Origin: Bin87 sp965220265
GTDB lineage: Bacteria; Chloroflexota; Dehalococcoidia; Lucifugimonadales; UBA3495
Direction of reading: 5' to 3'
Length of the DNA stretch: 64,000 nt
NCBI GenBank assembly: GCA_965220265.1
Contig: CBDCPM010000004.1
Location: 124,001-188,000, forward strand
Below the pieces are notes generated by a model that saw only the letters and a list, made by a program, of their open reading frames with translations, did not search any database and was not told the origin of the DNA. Below are positions 24,859 to 33,910 of this stretch, piece after piece. Each line of letters opens with the position of its first letter. The first letter of the stretch is position 1. A program made the position numbers and the translations under genes.

Positions 24859-25641
24859 TTAGACAGCAGCAGCCTTGTCGCGGAGGCGGGTGAACTCGGT
24901 GCGGAAGCCTTCGGCGAGGGCGCGGCGGTCGGTGCCGTGGAGGACGAAGCGGGCACCCTGCTTGATCCAGTACTCGGAAAGCTCTGGGGTCTGGTGGTGG
25001 ACCAGGGTTGGCAGGCCGCGGGCTTCGCACTTGTCGATGATGCCCTTGACAGTGGTCTTGTAGATTTCCTGAGCGTAGTCGTCGGGCACACCAAGGGAGA
25101 TGCTCATGTCGTTGGGGCCGACGAAGATGGCGTCGATGTGGGGAACATCCAGCATGGCGTCAAGGTTGTCGACGGCGGCCTGGCTCTCGATGCCAATGAT
25201 GCAGATGTTGTCACGGTTGCGGGTAGCGAGGTAATCCTGGCTGGCGTCGCTAGGGAACCTGCCGGACTCCAGGGCGTCTTCGGCGGCAGCGCCCTTGAGG
25301 GGGCGGAACTTGGCAGCCTTCACGACCTCGCGCACCTGATAGACGGTCTCGCAGTAGGGGGCGAGGATACCCTGAGCGCCGGCGTCGATGGCCATGGTCA
25401 CGTAGTGGGAATCGGGGATCGGGATGCGGACGATGGGCACGACGCTGATGGTGCTGAACATGGTGAGGTAGTCGCCCAACTCGCCGCGGCTCCGGGGGCT
25501 GTGCTCGGTATCAATGATGACATAGTCGAGGCCGACGCCGTCGAGGATCGGTATCCAGCGGGGGCTGCGGTTAATGCTGATCATGGTGCCGAAGATCCGG
25601 CCGCCCTGTTTGAGGGTCTGCTTGAGGTCTGCGCCGCTCAT
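24859..25641 (-). CDS. HpcH/HpaI family class II aldolase
   Basis: 260 residues of the metal-dependent aldolases that cleave 2-keto-3-deoxy acids such as 2-keto-3-deoxyglucarate or 4-hydroxy-2-oxo acids to pyruvate and an aldehyde. DTEHSPRSRGEL near residue 45 has the catalytic histidine, QGILAPYCETVYQVRE follows, IGIESQAAVDNLD carries the metal-binding Glu, and the partner Asp lies in FVGPNDMSISLG. AAGGAG is well placed before the ATG. An extended -10 lies 36 bases upstream. Substrate undefined. Confidence 0.88.
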   Translation of the reverse strand: MSGADLKQTLKQGGRIFGTMISINRSPRWIPILDGVGLDYVIIDTEHSPRSRGELGDYLTMFSTISVVPIVRIPIPDSHYVTMAIDAGAQGILAPYCETVYQVREVVKAAKFRPLKGAAAEDALESGRFPSDASQDYLATRNRDNICIIGIESQAAVDNLDAMLDVPHIDAIFVGPNDMSISLGVPDDYAQEIYKTTVKGIIDKCEARGLPTLVHHQTPELSEYWIKQGARFVLHGTDRRALAEGFRTEFTRLRDKAAAV

Positions 25642-25676
25642 GGGGTGGATTGCTCCTTGGGGTGGGATTTACCAGG

Positions 25677-25685
25677 AGTATAGCA
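25677..25685 (-). promoter_or_regulatory. extended -10 promoter of the aldolase gene
   Basis: TGCTATACT on the minus strand, about 36 bases before ATG 25641, with an AAGGAG ribosome-binding site between. No good -35 at the usual distance. Confidence 0.6.
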
Positions 25686-25915
25686 CGCAGCGAATCGGGC
25701 TCATCAGGACCGGCCGGGGAGGCACGAGAGCGGTGATCAAGGACCTTCCAAAGTCGCTGACAATGGTGTTTCGTCCTGATTTATCATCTGCGATTGGAAG
25801 GGAACGTGGAGCGTTTTTGAGCAGGCAACGGGGTTCCCACTTTCGAAGGAACGATGGATCAGCTTTGGCGAGGCTCAGAGCAGTGGCATGGAGCACGGCG
25901 GGAGCCGGTCAGGTG

Positions 25916-25924
25916 TGCTACACT
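25916..25924 (+). promoter_or_regulatory. extended -10 promoter of the RNase D gene
   Basis: TGCTACACT on the plus strand, about 46 bases before the TTG start at 25971. The ~290 bases between this and the aldolase promoter hold nothing else I recognise. Confidence 0.5.
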
Positions 25925-25970
25925 GGGCGGGTTGAGAATACAAGACAATCGATTGCGTAATTCGGGGTAA

Positions 25971-27101
25971 TTGTTGCGGAATCAGTATCGATATATTGGC
26001 GAACAGGGTGATTGGGACGAGGCGGTGGAGGAGTTGGGCCAGGCGCCGCGGCTGGCGGTAGATACTGAGCGAAACGGCCGGTTCGCATATCGTGAGCGGA
26101 TCTGCCTGATTCAGATTTCCGACGGGCGCGGGACGTACTTGTTGGACCCATTGTCTGTGAAGGGACTGGATGCCCTGGGCGGGTTGCTAGCGGACGAGGA
26201 AGTGGCCATAGTGATGCACGGATCCGAAGAGGATGTGCGTTACTTTGATCGTGATTTCGGATTTCCGGTAAACAACCTATTCGACACCGGACTGGCGGCG
26301 CGATTCCTAGGAGTGAGCAGGCCAAACCTGGGCGCGGTGCTGGAGGAGTTCTGCGGCGTCGAGATCGCCAAAGACCCCAAGCTGCAAGTGTCCCACTGGG
26401 GGTTACGGCCGCTGTCGGGTCCGGCCCTTGATTACGCGGCCAGCGACGTACACCACCTGTTGCCGCTGGCGGATGAGCTGGAGTACCGGCTGGACAAACT
26501 GGGCCGCGCGGATTGGGTGCAGGAAGAGTGTGGACGGATCGAGGCGTTGCGATATCCACCGGAAGAACCCCTGGAGACGGCGTTTCGCCGGGTGAGGGGG
26601 TGGGAAGGACTTAATCCCAGGGAAGCGGCGGTGCTGATGGAGTTGTACGCGTTTCGCGACGGGAAGGCGTGCGCCTGGGACGTGCCGCCGACGCAGGCGA
26701 CGAGCAACGGGGACCTGCTGGACCTGGCGCAGTGCGACGGAAGTCCGCCACTGGGAATTGGTGGAATGCTGGCATCCCGCTGCTTTGGGGAATTGATGGA
26801 AGCGATCGAGCGGGGAATGACCGCCCCGGAGGCGCCGAAGCCGCCGAGGCTGGACCGGAGCAGCGAGGTCTGGACGCACGAAAGCCGGGAGCGGCTGAAG
26901 GCTTTGAAACAGTGGCGAACGGAGTTGGGGCAGGAACTGGAATTGGCGGTGAGCCACATCTGGCCGACGCCCAGCTTGGAGAGGATCGCACTGAAGCCCG
27001 ACAGGCTGGACTATGAATTAGACGGCGGCGACGGGGAAATCCGGCGGTGGCAGCGGGAGGAGTTTGGGGATGGGTTATCGAGGCTGGTGAGCCCACAGTG
27101 A
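25971..27101 (+). CDS. rnd: ribonuclease D-like 3'-5' exonuclease
   Basis: 376 residues: a DEDDy exonuclease domain (VDTERNGRF for the first Asp/Glu, VMHGSEEDVRYF for the next Asp, DYAASDVHHLLPL for the Tyr and last Asp), then HRDC-like helical regions (~210-290 and 300-370). RNase D trims the 3' ends of tRNA and other stable RNA precursors in the cytoplasm. Length matches the family. The start appears to be TTG (25971 or 25974), with no ATG or GTG at a suitable place. A perfect hairpin terminator follows. Confidence 0.9.
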   Translation: MLRNQYRYIGEQGDWDEAVEELGQAPRLAVDTERNGRFAYRERICLIQISDGRGTYLLDPLSVKGLDALGGLLADEEVAIVMHGSEEDVRYFDRDFGFPVNNLFDTGLAARFLGVSRPNLGAVLEEFCGVEIAKDPKLQVSHWGLRPLSGPALDYAASDVHHLLPLADELEYRLDKLGRADWVQEECGRIEALRYPPEEPLETAFRRVRGWEGLNPREAAVLMELYAFRDGKACAWDVPPTQATSNGDLLDLAQCDGSPPLGIGGMLASRCFGELMEAIERGMTAPEAPKPPRLDRSSEVWTHESRERLKALKQWRTELGQELELAVSHIWPTPSLERIALKPDRLDYELDGGDGEIRRWQREEFGDGLSRLVSPQ

Positions 27102-27108
27102 CCGCAAT

Positions 27109-27146
27109 CAGGGCGTCCGCAAAGTGCGGACGCCCTGAACTTTTCC
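27109..27146 (+). terminator. rho-independent terminator of rnd
   Basis: CAGGGCGTCCGC (27109-27120) pairs perfectly with GCGGACGCCCTG (27126-27137) around a 5-base loop and is followed by AACTTTT. It sits eight bases after the rnd stop. Confidence 0.85.
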
Positions 27147-27227
27147 TAGTTGTTCGTTGAACCGGATTTGCCGGCGATACAGGGCCGGCGCTCGGCGTGT
27201 GTGCTCGAATAGTCACAATGCGGCGAC

Positions 27228-27374
27228 GAGATTGCCACGCTTCGCTTGCAATGACGGGGTAGCGGGGCATTTCGTTCCACCCGAGCGGGCGGCGCCATCG
27301 CCCTAACCTTCGGCGGTGGTGGTCAAACGCTTGCGTCACCGCGACGCGGTTGCCCGCGCTGCGCTCGAAATGAC
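27228..27374 (+). repeat. single family-A repeat plus one diverged copy
   Basis: A clear copy at 27228-27255 (GAGATTGCCACGC, TTCGCTTGCAATGAC) and a diverged one at 27346-27374 (GCGGTTGCCCGCGCTGC, GCTCGAAATGACC), in the 355-base gap between convergent rnd and the M20 peptidase. Nothing else is seen in this gap. Confidence 0.75.
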
Positions 27375-27456
27375 CGGGGCCGTGCGGCACTACGTTTCGC
27401 GCGAGCAGGCTATCGAGACAGGGAGATGATTAACGGGCGGTCATCCGGCGACGGGG

Positions 27457-28539
27457 TCATGCGCCGAAGGTCATCAGCTCCTCGCAGAAGCGCGCGGTGT
27501 TCACCAGGTCTGGGATGACGACGTACTCGTCGATGGTGTGCATGAGGTTGGTGGACATGCCCACCACGACGCTCTCGATGCCGTGAAGGCGGAACACGTT
27601 GCCGTCGGTGCCGCCGCCGGAGGGCCGAATATCAGGTTCCAAGCCCATATCGCGCATGACCCGGCTAACGAGCCGCGCGGTGGCTTCATTGGGATCGAGG
27701 CGGTACATCTGGAACATCATTTCCAGGTTTTCGTTGATCTCCGCTTCAGAGTAGCGGCCGCGAATGGTGCTGAGGGCGGCGACGAGTTGCATGCGCATGA
27801 GCTCGAGGGACTCCATGTTCATGCTGCGAAACTCGCCGGACACGGTTGCCTCGGACGGAACGGCGTTGCGGACGGTACCGCCGGAGATGGTACCGACGTT
27901 GAAGGTGGTCTCGTGGTCGATGCGGCCCTGGGGAAGCTCGGCGATGATGTCGCTGGCGATCCGAATGGCGGACAGACCCTTCTCTGGTTCGACGCCGGCG
28001 TGGGCGCCGCGGCCCTTGATGTCAATGTCGAAGGCCATGTAGGTGGGGCTGCCGCCGGTGATGGTGTTTACCGGGCCGTTGCCGTCGAAGACGACGGCCT
28101 CGGTGCTGCTGATCATTGAGAAGTCGAGGTTCGATGCGCCGACGAGGCCGATTTCCTCGCCCCGGGTGAACACAACCTGGACCGGGCGGCGGGGGCGATT
28201 GTCCTCATGGACAGCCTGCAGCGCCTCGAGGATGGCGGCAACACCGGCCTTGCAGTCGCCGCCGAGGATGGTGTTTCCATCGGAGGTAACGCGGTCGCCA
28301 ACGAGCTGGGGCTTGATACTGCGGCCGGGGTCGACGGTGTCCATGTGGGCCGAGAGCAGGAGGGGGCTGTCCCCGTCCTCGCGGGCGATAACGTTGCCGT
28401 GTTCGTCACGGGCAACCTGGAAGCCGAGGTTGGACAGACGATCGGAGACGTGGAGAGCGACGTCCCACTCCTCACCGGACGGGCTGTCGATACGGCACAA
28501 GTCGCAGAAGTCGTTGATCAATCGTTCCTGGTTGGGCAT
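27457..28539 (-). CDS. M20 family peptidase, PepT-like
   Basis: 360 residues with the M20B/T metal site: SAHMDTVDPG (metal His and catalytic Asp), LGGDCKAGVAA (bridging Asp; the usual second Asp is Cys), FTRGEEIGLVG (catalytic and metal Glu), VFDGNGP (metal Asp), and LMHTIDEYV near the end (last His). The lid domain starts near KGRGAHAGVEPEKG. It is probably a cytoplasmic di- or tripeptidase. ATG at 28539 is chosen because family homology begins there and GAGGTG lies before it; the 49 codons upstream are extension through repeat DNA. Confidence 0.9.
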   Translation of the reverse strand: MPNQERLINDFCDLCRIDSPSGEEWDVALHVSDRLSNLGFQVARDEHGNVIAREDGDSPLLLSAHMDTVDPGRSIKPQLVGDRVTSDGNTILGGDCKAGVAAILEALQAVHEDNRPRRPVQVVFTRGEEIGLVGASNLDFSMISSTEAVVFDGNGPVNTITGGSPTYMAFDIDIKGRGAHAGVEPEKGLSAIRIASDIIAELPQGRIDHETTFNVGTISGGTVRNAVPSEATVSGEFRSMNMESLELMRMQLVAALSTIRGRYSEAEINENLEMMFQMYRLDPNEATARLVSRVMRDMGLEPDIRPSGGGTDGNVFRLHGIESVVVGMSTNLMHTIDEYVVIPDLVNTARFCEELMTFGA

Positions 28540-28658
28540 GGGCGCACCTCTTCGGTCGGACAGTACAATTCGTGCGCATGCCGGTTTCCTTACCAGTAAC
28601 GGCGAAAGACGGGGGAAGTCCTTCACAGCAACGGCAAGCACCGCGAAAGAGGGACTAC

Positions 28659-28686
28659 CCCGCGGCTCCGCAGCTTGCAATGACAA
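28659..28686 (+). repeat. partial family-A repeat
   Basis: CCGCGGCTCCGCAGCTTGCAATGACA, the right half of the family-A core with a changed left half, upstream of the minus-strand M20 gene. Confidence 0.5.
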
Positions 28687-28754
28687 AACCGGGTACGCGT
28701 GAGCGGTTCAATTAGGTTGCCTATTATATCGTGGGTTACTAGAATTATGACGCC

Positions 28755-29213
28755 ATGCCAGCAGAGTTGAACATACGTCAAGCCGGAGTCGACGATGGCG
28801 AGATCATCACCAGATTCAACGCGGCGATGGCGTTGGAGTCCGAAGGGATATCGCTGGACCGTGCGACGCTGCGAGCGGGAGTTGACGCCGCATTGACGGA
28901 TGAGTCGAAGGCGTTCTACCTGTTGGCGGAGACCGAAGGGGACCCGGTGGGTCAACTGATGGTCACGACCGAATGGAGCGACTGGCGCAACGGGTGGATC
29001 TGGTGGATCCAATCGGTTTATGTTAAGCCCGAAGCGCGGCGGCAAGGGGTGTACCGAAGGCTGTACCAACGGCTCACGGAGATGGCCATTGCACGAGGGG
29101 ACATTCGGGGCATGCGGTTGTACGTGATGCGGGAGAACCGGACGGCAAAGCGAACGTACGAAGCGCTGGGCATGAGCCATTCACACTACGATCTATACGA
29201 GACGGAACTGTGA
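28755..29213 (+). CDS. GNAT family N-acetyltransferase
   Basis: 152 residues with the GNAT fold. WIQSVYVKPEARRQGVYRRL near residues 83-102 is the acetyl-CoA binding motif A, and MRENRTAKRTYEALGM is motif B. It transfers an acetyl group from acetyl-CoA to an amine; the acceptor is unknown. Upstream TAGAAT lies nine bases before the ATG, so the leader is very short or absent. It is followed by the TPR/hotdog gene pair. Confidence 0.88.
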   Translation: MPAELNIRQAGVDDGEIITRFNAAMALESEGISLDRATLRAGVDAALTDESKAFYLLAETEGDPVGQLMVTTEWSDWRNGWIWWIQSVYVKPEARRQGVYRRLYQRLTEMAIARGDIRGMRLYVMRENRTAKRTYEALGMSHSHYDLYETEL

Positions 29214-29336
29214 GATGGCGTCGACCCAATGCCGTTGGCGACATCCAGCAATGGTTCCAAGTCCCGAAAGATCGGGAATTGATCGGGCGAGTTGCTCCGG
29301 AGATCCCGAAGCGATGAGGATCAGCGGGCAGGAACG

Positions 29337-30389
29337 ATGAGCACGGGCGGGGATTTACCGACGGAATTTCACTACACGGCGCGGGGACAACTGGCCCTGA
29401 GGGCGGGCCAACTGCACGCGGCGATTGACGATTTCAACCACGCGCTGGAGATCAACGACGAATTCTCGCCGGCCTACTACTACCGGGGCCTGGCATACCG
29501 CAACGGCGGAGACCTGAACCAGGCGATTGCGGACTACACGCGGGCGATAGTCGCCGATCCCGAATATCCGGTGCCGTATTACGCTCGGGGCGTGGTAAGG
29601 CGGCATCTTGGTTTCTACGAGGACGCGATCAGCGACTACACCGCGGCGATCGAACTGGAACCCGACGACGCTGACTACTACTACGCGCGAGGGGTGGCCC
29701 GGATCTCGCTGGGACGGTACCAGGAAGCGATCGCTGACTTCCTGGCGTGCGGGAGGATAAACCCAGAGCACTCCAACGCCCTGTACAACCTGGGGATCGC
29801 GTACCGGGACACGGGTGATCGGGAAACGGCCCTGGGCTACTACGACAGGGCGATAGAGCTCCGGCCGCGCGAGCCGGATTATCGATACGCCCGGGGCAAC
29901 CTCTATAGCGACCGCAGAGAGTACGACGCGGCGATTGCCGACTACGACGCCGCCATCGCGCTGGTGCCCACGTTCGCCAACGCGCTCTACAACCGGGGGA
30001 TTGCCAAGCGGAACCGAGGCGAGCCGACCGACGCCATAGCCGATTTCGACGAGGCGCAGGCGTGCGGGATGGATACGGCGACGCTGCACCACAACCGGGG
30101 AGTTGCGCGGGCGGACCTAGGTGACGACGATGCGGCGATTGCGGAGTATGAAACCGCGATCGAAAAGAACGCCGAACTGGCGGGCGTCTGGCTGTCAATG
30201 GGGAACTCCAAGGCGGCGCTGGGAGATTACGCGGCTGCGGTCGAAGCCTTCGGGAAAGCGGTGGAATTCAACGCGAGCCTGGCCGACGCCTACCGGGGCA
30301 GAGGCCTGGCCAACCGCGCGCTGGGCAACGAGGACGCGGCCGCGGCGGACCTGGTCGAATATGCGCGCCGCATGGGCGGTCCCGTCTAA
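29337..30389 (+). CDS. tetratricopeptide repeat protein
   Basis: 350 residues made almost wholly of TPR units of 34 residues, about nine or ten in a row, each with a pattern like AIADYTRAIVADPEYPVPYYARG. No signal peptide or catalytic domain. Such arrays form a scaffold for protein-protein contacts. ATG 29337 follows GGCAGGAACG; an in-frame ATG at 29292 lies in non-repeat sequence. The stop shares one base with the start of the next gene (TAATG), so both are translated together. Confidence 0.88.
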   Translation: MSTGGDLPTEFHYTARGQLALRAGQLHAAIDDFNHALEINDEFSPAYYYRGLAYRNGGDLNQAIADYTRAIVADPEYPVPYYARGVVRRHLGFYEDAISDYTAAIELEPDDADYYYARGVARISLGRYQEAIADFLACGRINPEHSNALYNLGIAYRDTGDRETALGYYDRAIELRPREPDYRYARGNLYSDRREYDAAIADYDAAIALVPTFANALYNRGIAKRNRGEPTDAIADFDEAQACGMDTATLHHNRGVARADLGDDDAAIAEYETAIEKNAELAGVWLSMGNSKAALGDYAAAVEAFGKAVEFNASLADAYRGRGLANRALGNEDAAAADLVEYARRMGGPV

Positions 30390-31219
30390 TGGGCAACGGG
30401 TCGTGGGGCGGGTTACGGGCCGGCGACCAGATCGGCAACCTGGAATACGCGATCGATGACGATGCGTTGGCGCAATACCGGCTGCTGGTGGGCAGCGATG
30501 GGTGTTTCCCCAACCTGATTGCGGAAGACTGCCGGGCGATGCTGGAAAGGCACGCGGCGGGGGAAACGCTGACCACGGTCTGGCAGCGGCTGGATTTTTT
30601 TCGCCCGCCGATCATGGGGCGACGGATACAGGTCGGTGGATGGGTGAGGGAACTACGGGAGGAGCGCTGCAGACCGTGGATCAAGATGGCAGCGTTTGCG
30701 GTCGACGAGATCGGCACGGAGATACTGCGATCGGAAGCCGCTTTCGAATTGGCGAGTCAGCAGGCCCAGCCCGGGGCATTCGCTGAAGGCAAGCGGGACA
30801 ACCCAACAGTGAGGAACCTTGCGCGGGGCCGCGCCAGCGACGGCGGCCACCTGGGTCGGCTGCGGCTGCCGGCTGCCGAGGAGTTGGTGGGGCACCCCAA
30901 TGCGGCGAAGGCGATGTTTGGGATGGAGATTGCGAGAGACGGCAACGGACTAACTTCGTTTACGGCAGGATGGTTGGAATCCCTACTGGGCGGGGATTTC
31001 GGCGAGGACTTCCGGTGGGGCGGCAGAATGTCGATTGCCTATCATCGGGCAGTGTCGCCGGGCGTGGAGCTGTGCTGCGATGGCGTGGTGATCGGTCACG
31101 ACACGAACGCGGCGGGCGTAGAGACACGGCGGGTGATCATGTCGGTTTGGAATGCGGCCGATTACCGGGTGGCGACGGCAGAGGCGGTGGTGCAGTCGCC
31201 GAGTCCGCGCCTCCTGTAA
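30389..31219 (+). CDS. MaoC-like double hotdog protein
   Basis: 276 residues that appear to form two hotdog halves. The first (IGNLEYAIDDDALAQYRLLV to ~residue 120) and second (~165-265) resemble acyl-CoA dehydratases and thioesterases of the MaoC/FAS1A type. The usual D-x4-H catalytic motif is not clear, so enzymatic action on acyl-CoA is inferred from the fold only. The ATG overlaps the TPR gene's stop by one base. The pairing with a TPR scaffold is unusual. Confidence 0.6.
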   Translation: MGNGSWGGLRAGDQIGNLEYAIDDDALAQYRLLVGSDGCFPNLIAEDCRAMLERHAAGETLTTVWQRLDFFRPPIMGRRIQVGGWVRELREERCRPWIKMAAFAVDEIGTEILRSEAAFELASQQAQPGAFAEGKRDNPTVRNLARGRASDGGHLGRLRLPAAEELVGHPNAAKAMFGMEIARDGNGLTSFTAGWLESLLGGDFGEDFRWGGRMSIAYHRAVSPGVELCCDGVVIGHDTNAAGVETRRVIMSVWNAADYRVATAEAVVQSPSPRLL

Positions 31220-31312
31220 TGACGAGGGCAGGCGTTCAGATCATCAGCGGGCCAGCCGAGTTGAGGGACAGTCCGCGATCAAACATCATGGGACGACTTC
31301 GCAGGAGGATTT

Positions 31313-32059
31313 ATGCAGCAGCGTGAGGCGCCGAACGTGCCGGTGCCGGAGAACTGGCAAACGGGCCTGGCGATTGTGGCCCACCCGGACGACTTGGAGT
31401 ACGGAGCGGCCGCGGCAATCGCCAAGTGGACCGCTCAAGGGAAGCGCAACACGTACGTCATGGTCAGCCGGGGAGAGGCGGGGATCGACTCGATGCACCC
31501 ATCGGAGGTGGGGCCGCTGCGGGCGCAGGAAGAGATCAACAGCGCGCGGGTTGTAGGCGTGGACACGGTGGAATTCCTGGGTCACACCGACGGGGTGATA
31601 GAGTACGGCCTGCCGCTGCGGCGGGACCTGAGCCGGGCGATACGGAAATACCGGCCCGACGTGGTGATCACGATCAACCATCACGTGCAATTCTTCAGCG
31701 GACATCTGAACATGGCGGACCACCGCTGGGTGGGACTGGCGGTGTTCGACGCGGCGCGAGACGCGGGAAATCGCTGGATCTTCCCGGAGCTGCTGGACGA
31801 AGGGCTGGAACCGTGGAACGAAGTGCGTTTTGTGGCGGTGTTCGGCTCGACGGTTCCGACACACGCGGTGGACGTGTCGGAACACTGGGAGACGGGGTTG
31901 GCGTCGCTGCGAGAACATAGGGTGTACCTTGACAACCTTGGTGACGTGGGGAACAGCCCTTTCGAGTTTCTGACGGCGCACGCCAGGGAAGCTGGAGAGG
32001 GATTCGGATGTCGATACGCGTCCTATGCGGAGTTGGTGCTGATCAACGAGCGTTTTTAG
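31313..32059 (+). CDS. PIG-L/LmbE family deacetylase
   Basis: 248 residues of the zinc-dependent N-acetylglucosaminyl deacetylase-like family. IVAHPDDLEYG near residue 22 holds the zinc-binding His and catalytic Asp-Asp. MVSRGEAG and AARVVGVDTVEFLGHTDG-like segments follow, and NMADHRWVG supplies the third zinc ligand. Relatives deacetylate GlcNAc conjugates, mycothiol precursors or chitobiose; no such pathway is seen next to it. AGGAGG lies before the ATG. Confidence 0.9.
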   Translation: MQQREAPNVPVPENWQTGLAIVAHPDDLEYGAAAAIAKWTAQGKRNTYVMVSRGEAGIDSMHPSEVGPLRAQEEINSARVVGVDTVEFLGHTDGVIEYGLPLRRDLSRAIRKYRPDVVITINHHVQFFSGHLNMADHRWVGLAVFDAARDAGNRWIFPELLDEGLEPWNEVRFVAVFGSTVPTHAVDVSEHWETGLASLREHRVYLDNLGDVGNSPFEFLTAHAREAGEGFGCRYASYAELVLINERF

Positions 32060-32178
32060 GCGCTGTGGCAACCGCATATCAATGGGCGCAGCGTGCAACG
32101 CGGGGGCATTCGGTTGGCATTCGGAGGAGCGAGGCGGCGCGGCGAACCCGTCGCCCGGACGACGTTTCCTCCGTCGGC

Positions 32179-32207
32179 GAGATTGCCACGCTGCGCTCGC
32201 AATGACA
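32179..32207 (+). repeat. single family-A repeat
   Basis: GAGATTGCCACGC followed by TGCGCTCGCAATGACA, between the PIG-L and TenA genes. Confidence 0.9.
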
Positions 32208-32297
32208 CATTCGGTATAACTCGCTCTGACAAAACCGGTAAAACTGAACGGCCCTGGAGTGCAACGCAGGCAGGGTTCACAGAAGGGAGAACAGGAC

Positions 32298-32951
32298 ATG
32301 GCGGGATTCAGCGAGCAACTGAGGGCGGAGGCAGAACCGATTTGGGAGGCGATTTTCCGGCATCCCTTCTTGCAGGAGATAAAGGACGGAACGCTGCCGC
32401 TGGAGACTTTCCAGTACTACCTGGGGCAGGACTACCATTACCTGGAGGGGTTCGGCAGGGCCGTAGCGATGACGCTGGCGAAGTCGCCAGACTCGGACCT
32501 GCTGAAGGAGTTGGCGCACCGGGTGATGACGCCAGTGGAGCGGCCACTACACCACGTGCTAATTGAAGCGGCAGGGCTCACGATGGAGGAAGTGGAGGGT
32601 GCGACCAGGTCACCGACGAACACGGCGTACGTGAATCACATGCTGGTGACGGCGGCGATGTACGGGCTGGGTCCGACGGCGGCGGCGCTACTGCCGTGTC
32701 CGTGGACGTACCATCTGCTCAAGGACGAAGTGGGGCAGTCGGAGCACCCGCTGTACGGGCAATGGACGCGGTTTTACGTGGAAGGGTTCCTGCAGTCGAG
32801 TGTGGACGCGTGGACGGGCTTCGTGGATGAGATGGCCGAACGGGTTGGGGACCAGGAGAGGGAGGCGATGCGTTACGCGTTCATGGCGAGCAGCCAGTAC
32901 GAGTACATGTTCTGGGAAGCTGCCTATCGGCGCGAGAGATGGGCGGTTTAG
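32298..32951 (+). CDS. tenA: TenA/thiaminase II family protein
   Basis: 217 residues, full length for TenA, which hydrolyses thiamine or salvages aminopyrimidine breakdown products. Conserved: HPFLQEIKDGTLPLETFQYY at the start, GQDYHYL for the active-site Asp, ALLPCPWTYH for the catalytic cysteine, and QYEYMFWEAAYRRE near the end for the catalytic Glu. ATG 32298 is chosen for homology and the AGGGAG before it. No thiamine synthesis genes or TPP riboswitch are nearby, but two large TPP enzymes are in this window. Confidence 0.9.
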   Translation: MAGFSEQLRAEAEPIWEAIFRHPFLQEIKDGTLPLETFQYYLGQDYHYLEGFGRAVAMTLAKSPDSDLLKELAHRVMTPVERPLHHVLIEAAGLTMEEVEGATRSPTNTAYVNHMLVTAAMYGLGPTAAALLPCPWTYHLLKDEVGQSEHPLYGQWTRFYVEGFLQSSVDAWTGFVDEMAERVGDQEREAMRYAFMASSQYEYMFWEAAYRRERWAV

Positions 32952-33018
32952 GTTTGGAAGTATTGTGCGAACATCGGGTTGCGAAGCGTGAGACAACGAA
33001 AGGATAGGGAGGCGCTAC

Positions 33019-33816
33019 ATGCCGTACGCAGAGATCAACGGAACGCAGATGTTTTACGAGAGCCACGGCGAGGGACCGGCGCTGGTGTTTGCCCACGGTC
33101 GAGGCGGCAGCCACCTGAGCTGGTGGCAGCAGGTAGCAGCATTCCAGCATGAATATCGGTGCGTCACGTTTGACCATCGCGGCTGGGGATTGACGCTCGG
33201 CACCGGCAAACTGCCGGAACCAGCAACGTTCGTCGCGGACCTGGAAGCGCTCTTGGACCACCTTGGGATCGAGCGGGCGGTACTGGTAGCGCAGTCCATG
33301 GGCGGCGTAACGAGCCTGGGGTTCGCGCTGGCGCATCCGGAGCGGGTGACCGGCCTGGTGCTGGCGGACACGACGGGAGGGATCGGCGATCCGTCGGTGG
33401 TGTCGCTGCTAGAAGATGTGCATCCGCCGGAGGACCCGCTGCGCCGGGCACTGAGCGACGGGTTCATCGAAAGCCAACCGGAGTTGACCTTCCTGTTCGG
33501 ATCGATCGGCAGGATGAACCCGCCCATGCCGGTGAGCATCGTATCCGGACTGTTCCGGAACCCGGCTGGGCCGCAGGCGGCTGACCTGGCGGGGTTTGCA
33601 GTTCCCACGCTACTGGTGGTTGGAAAAGAGGACCGCATATTCCCACCGAACGTGATCGAAGCGGCGCACCGGCTGATACCCGGGAGCCGGCTAGAGGTGG
33701 TCGCCGGGGCAGCGCATTCGACCCACTTCGAGCAAGCGGCGATCTTCAATCGATTGCTGGCCGGGTTCTTGGCGGAGGTCGGCGTGGGGACGGTGGGTGT
33801 CGCGGCGGACGATTAG
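33019..33816 (+). CDS. alpha/beta hydrolase
   Basis: 265 residues of the fold, related to 3-oxoadipate enol-lactonase and similar esterases. VFAHGRGGSHLSW, FDHRGWGLT, the nucleophile elbow AQSMGG near residue 95, the acid in VVGKEDRIFPP and histidine in GAAHSTHFEQ are all present. A short leader (AAGGATAGGGAGGCGCTAC) precedes the ATG. It starts like the hydrolase at 9990 (INGxxMxYE) but is otherwise divergent. Substrate unknown. Confidence 0.88.
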   Translation: MPYAEINGTQMFYESHGEGPALVFAHGRGGSHLSWWQQVAAFQHEYRCVTFDHRGWGLTLGTGKLPEPATFVADLEALLDHLGIERAVLVAQSMGGVTSLGFALAHPERVTGLVLADTTGGIGDPSVVSLLEDVHPPEDPLRRALSDGFIESQPELTFLFGSIGRMNPPMPVSIVSGLFRNPAGPQAADLAGFAVPTLLVVGKEDRIFPPNVIEAAHRLIPGSRLEVVAGAAHSTHFEQAAIFNRLLAGFLAEVGVGTVGVAADD

Positions 33817-33851
33817 AGCGCAGTTGATCGACAGCGGCAAGGGCCGAAAAA

Positions 33852-33879
33852 GTAGGGGCGGATGATTATCCGCCCCTAC
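33852..33879. repeat. REP-like palindrome, family B
   Basis: Arms GTAGGGGCGGAT and ATCCGCCCCTAC with a 4-base loop, 35 bases after the alpha/beta hydrolase stop and before the convergent dehydrogenase gene. Probably also acts as a bidirectional terminator hairpin. Confidence 0.88.
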
Positions 33880-33910
33880 GATGCTATGCCGGATACCTGA
33901 AGACAGGTGA

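Noticed and set aside
32060..32297. TPP riboswitch ahead of tenA
   Set aside because: No THI-box-like sequence was seen; the gap holds only one family-A repeat and a short leader.
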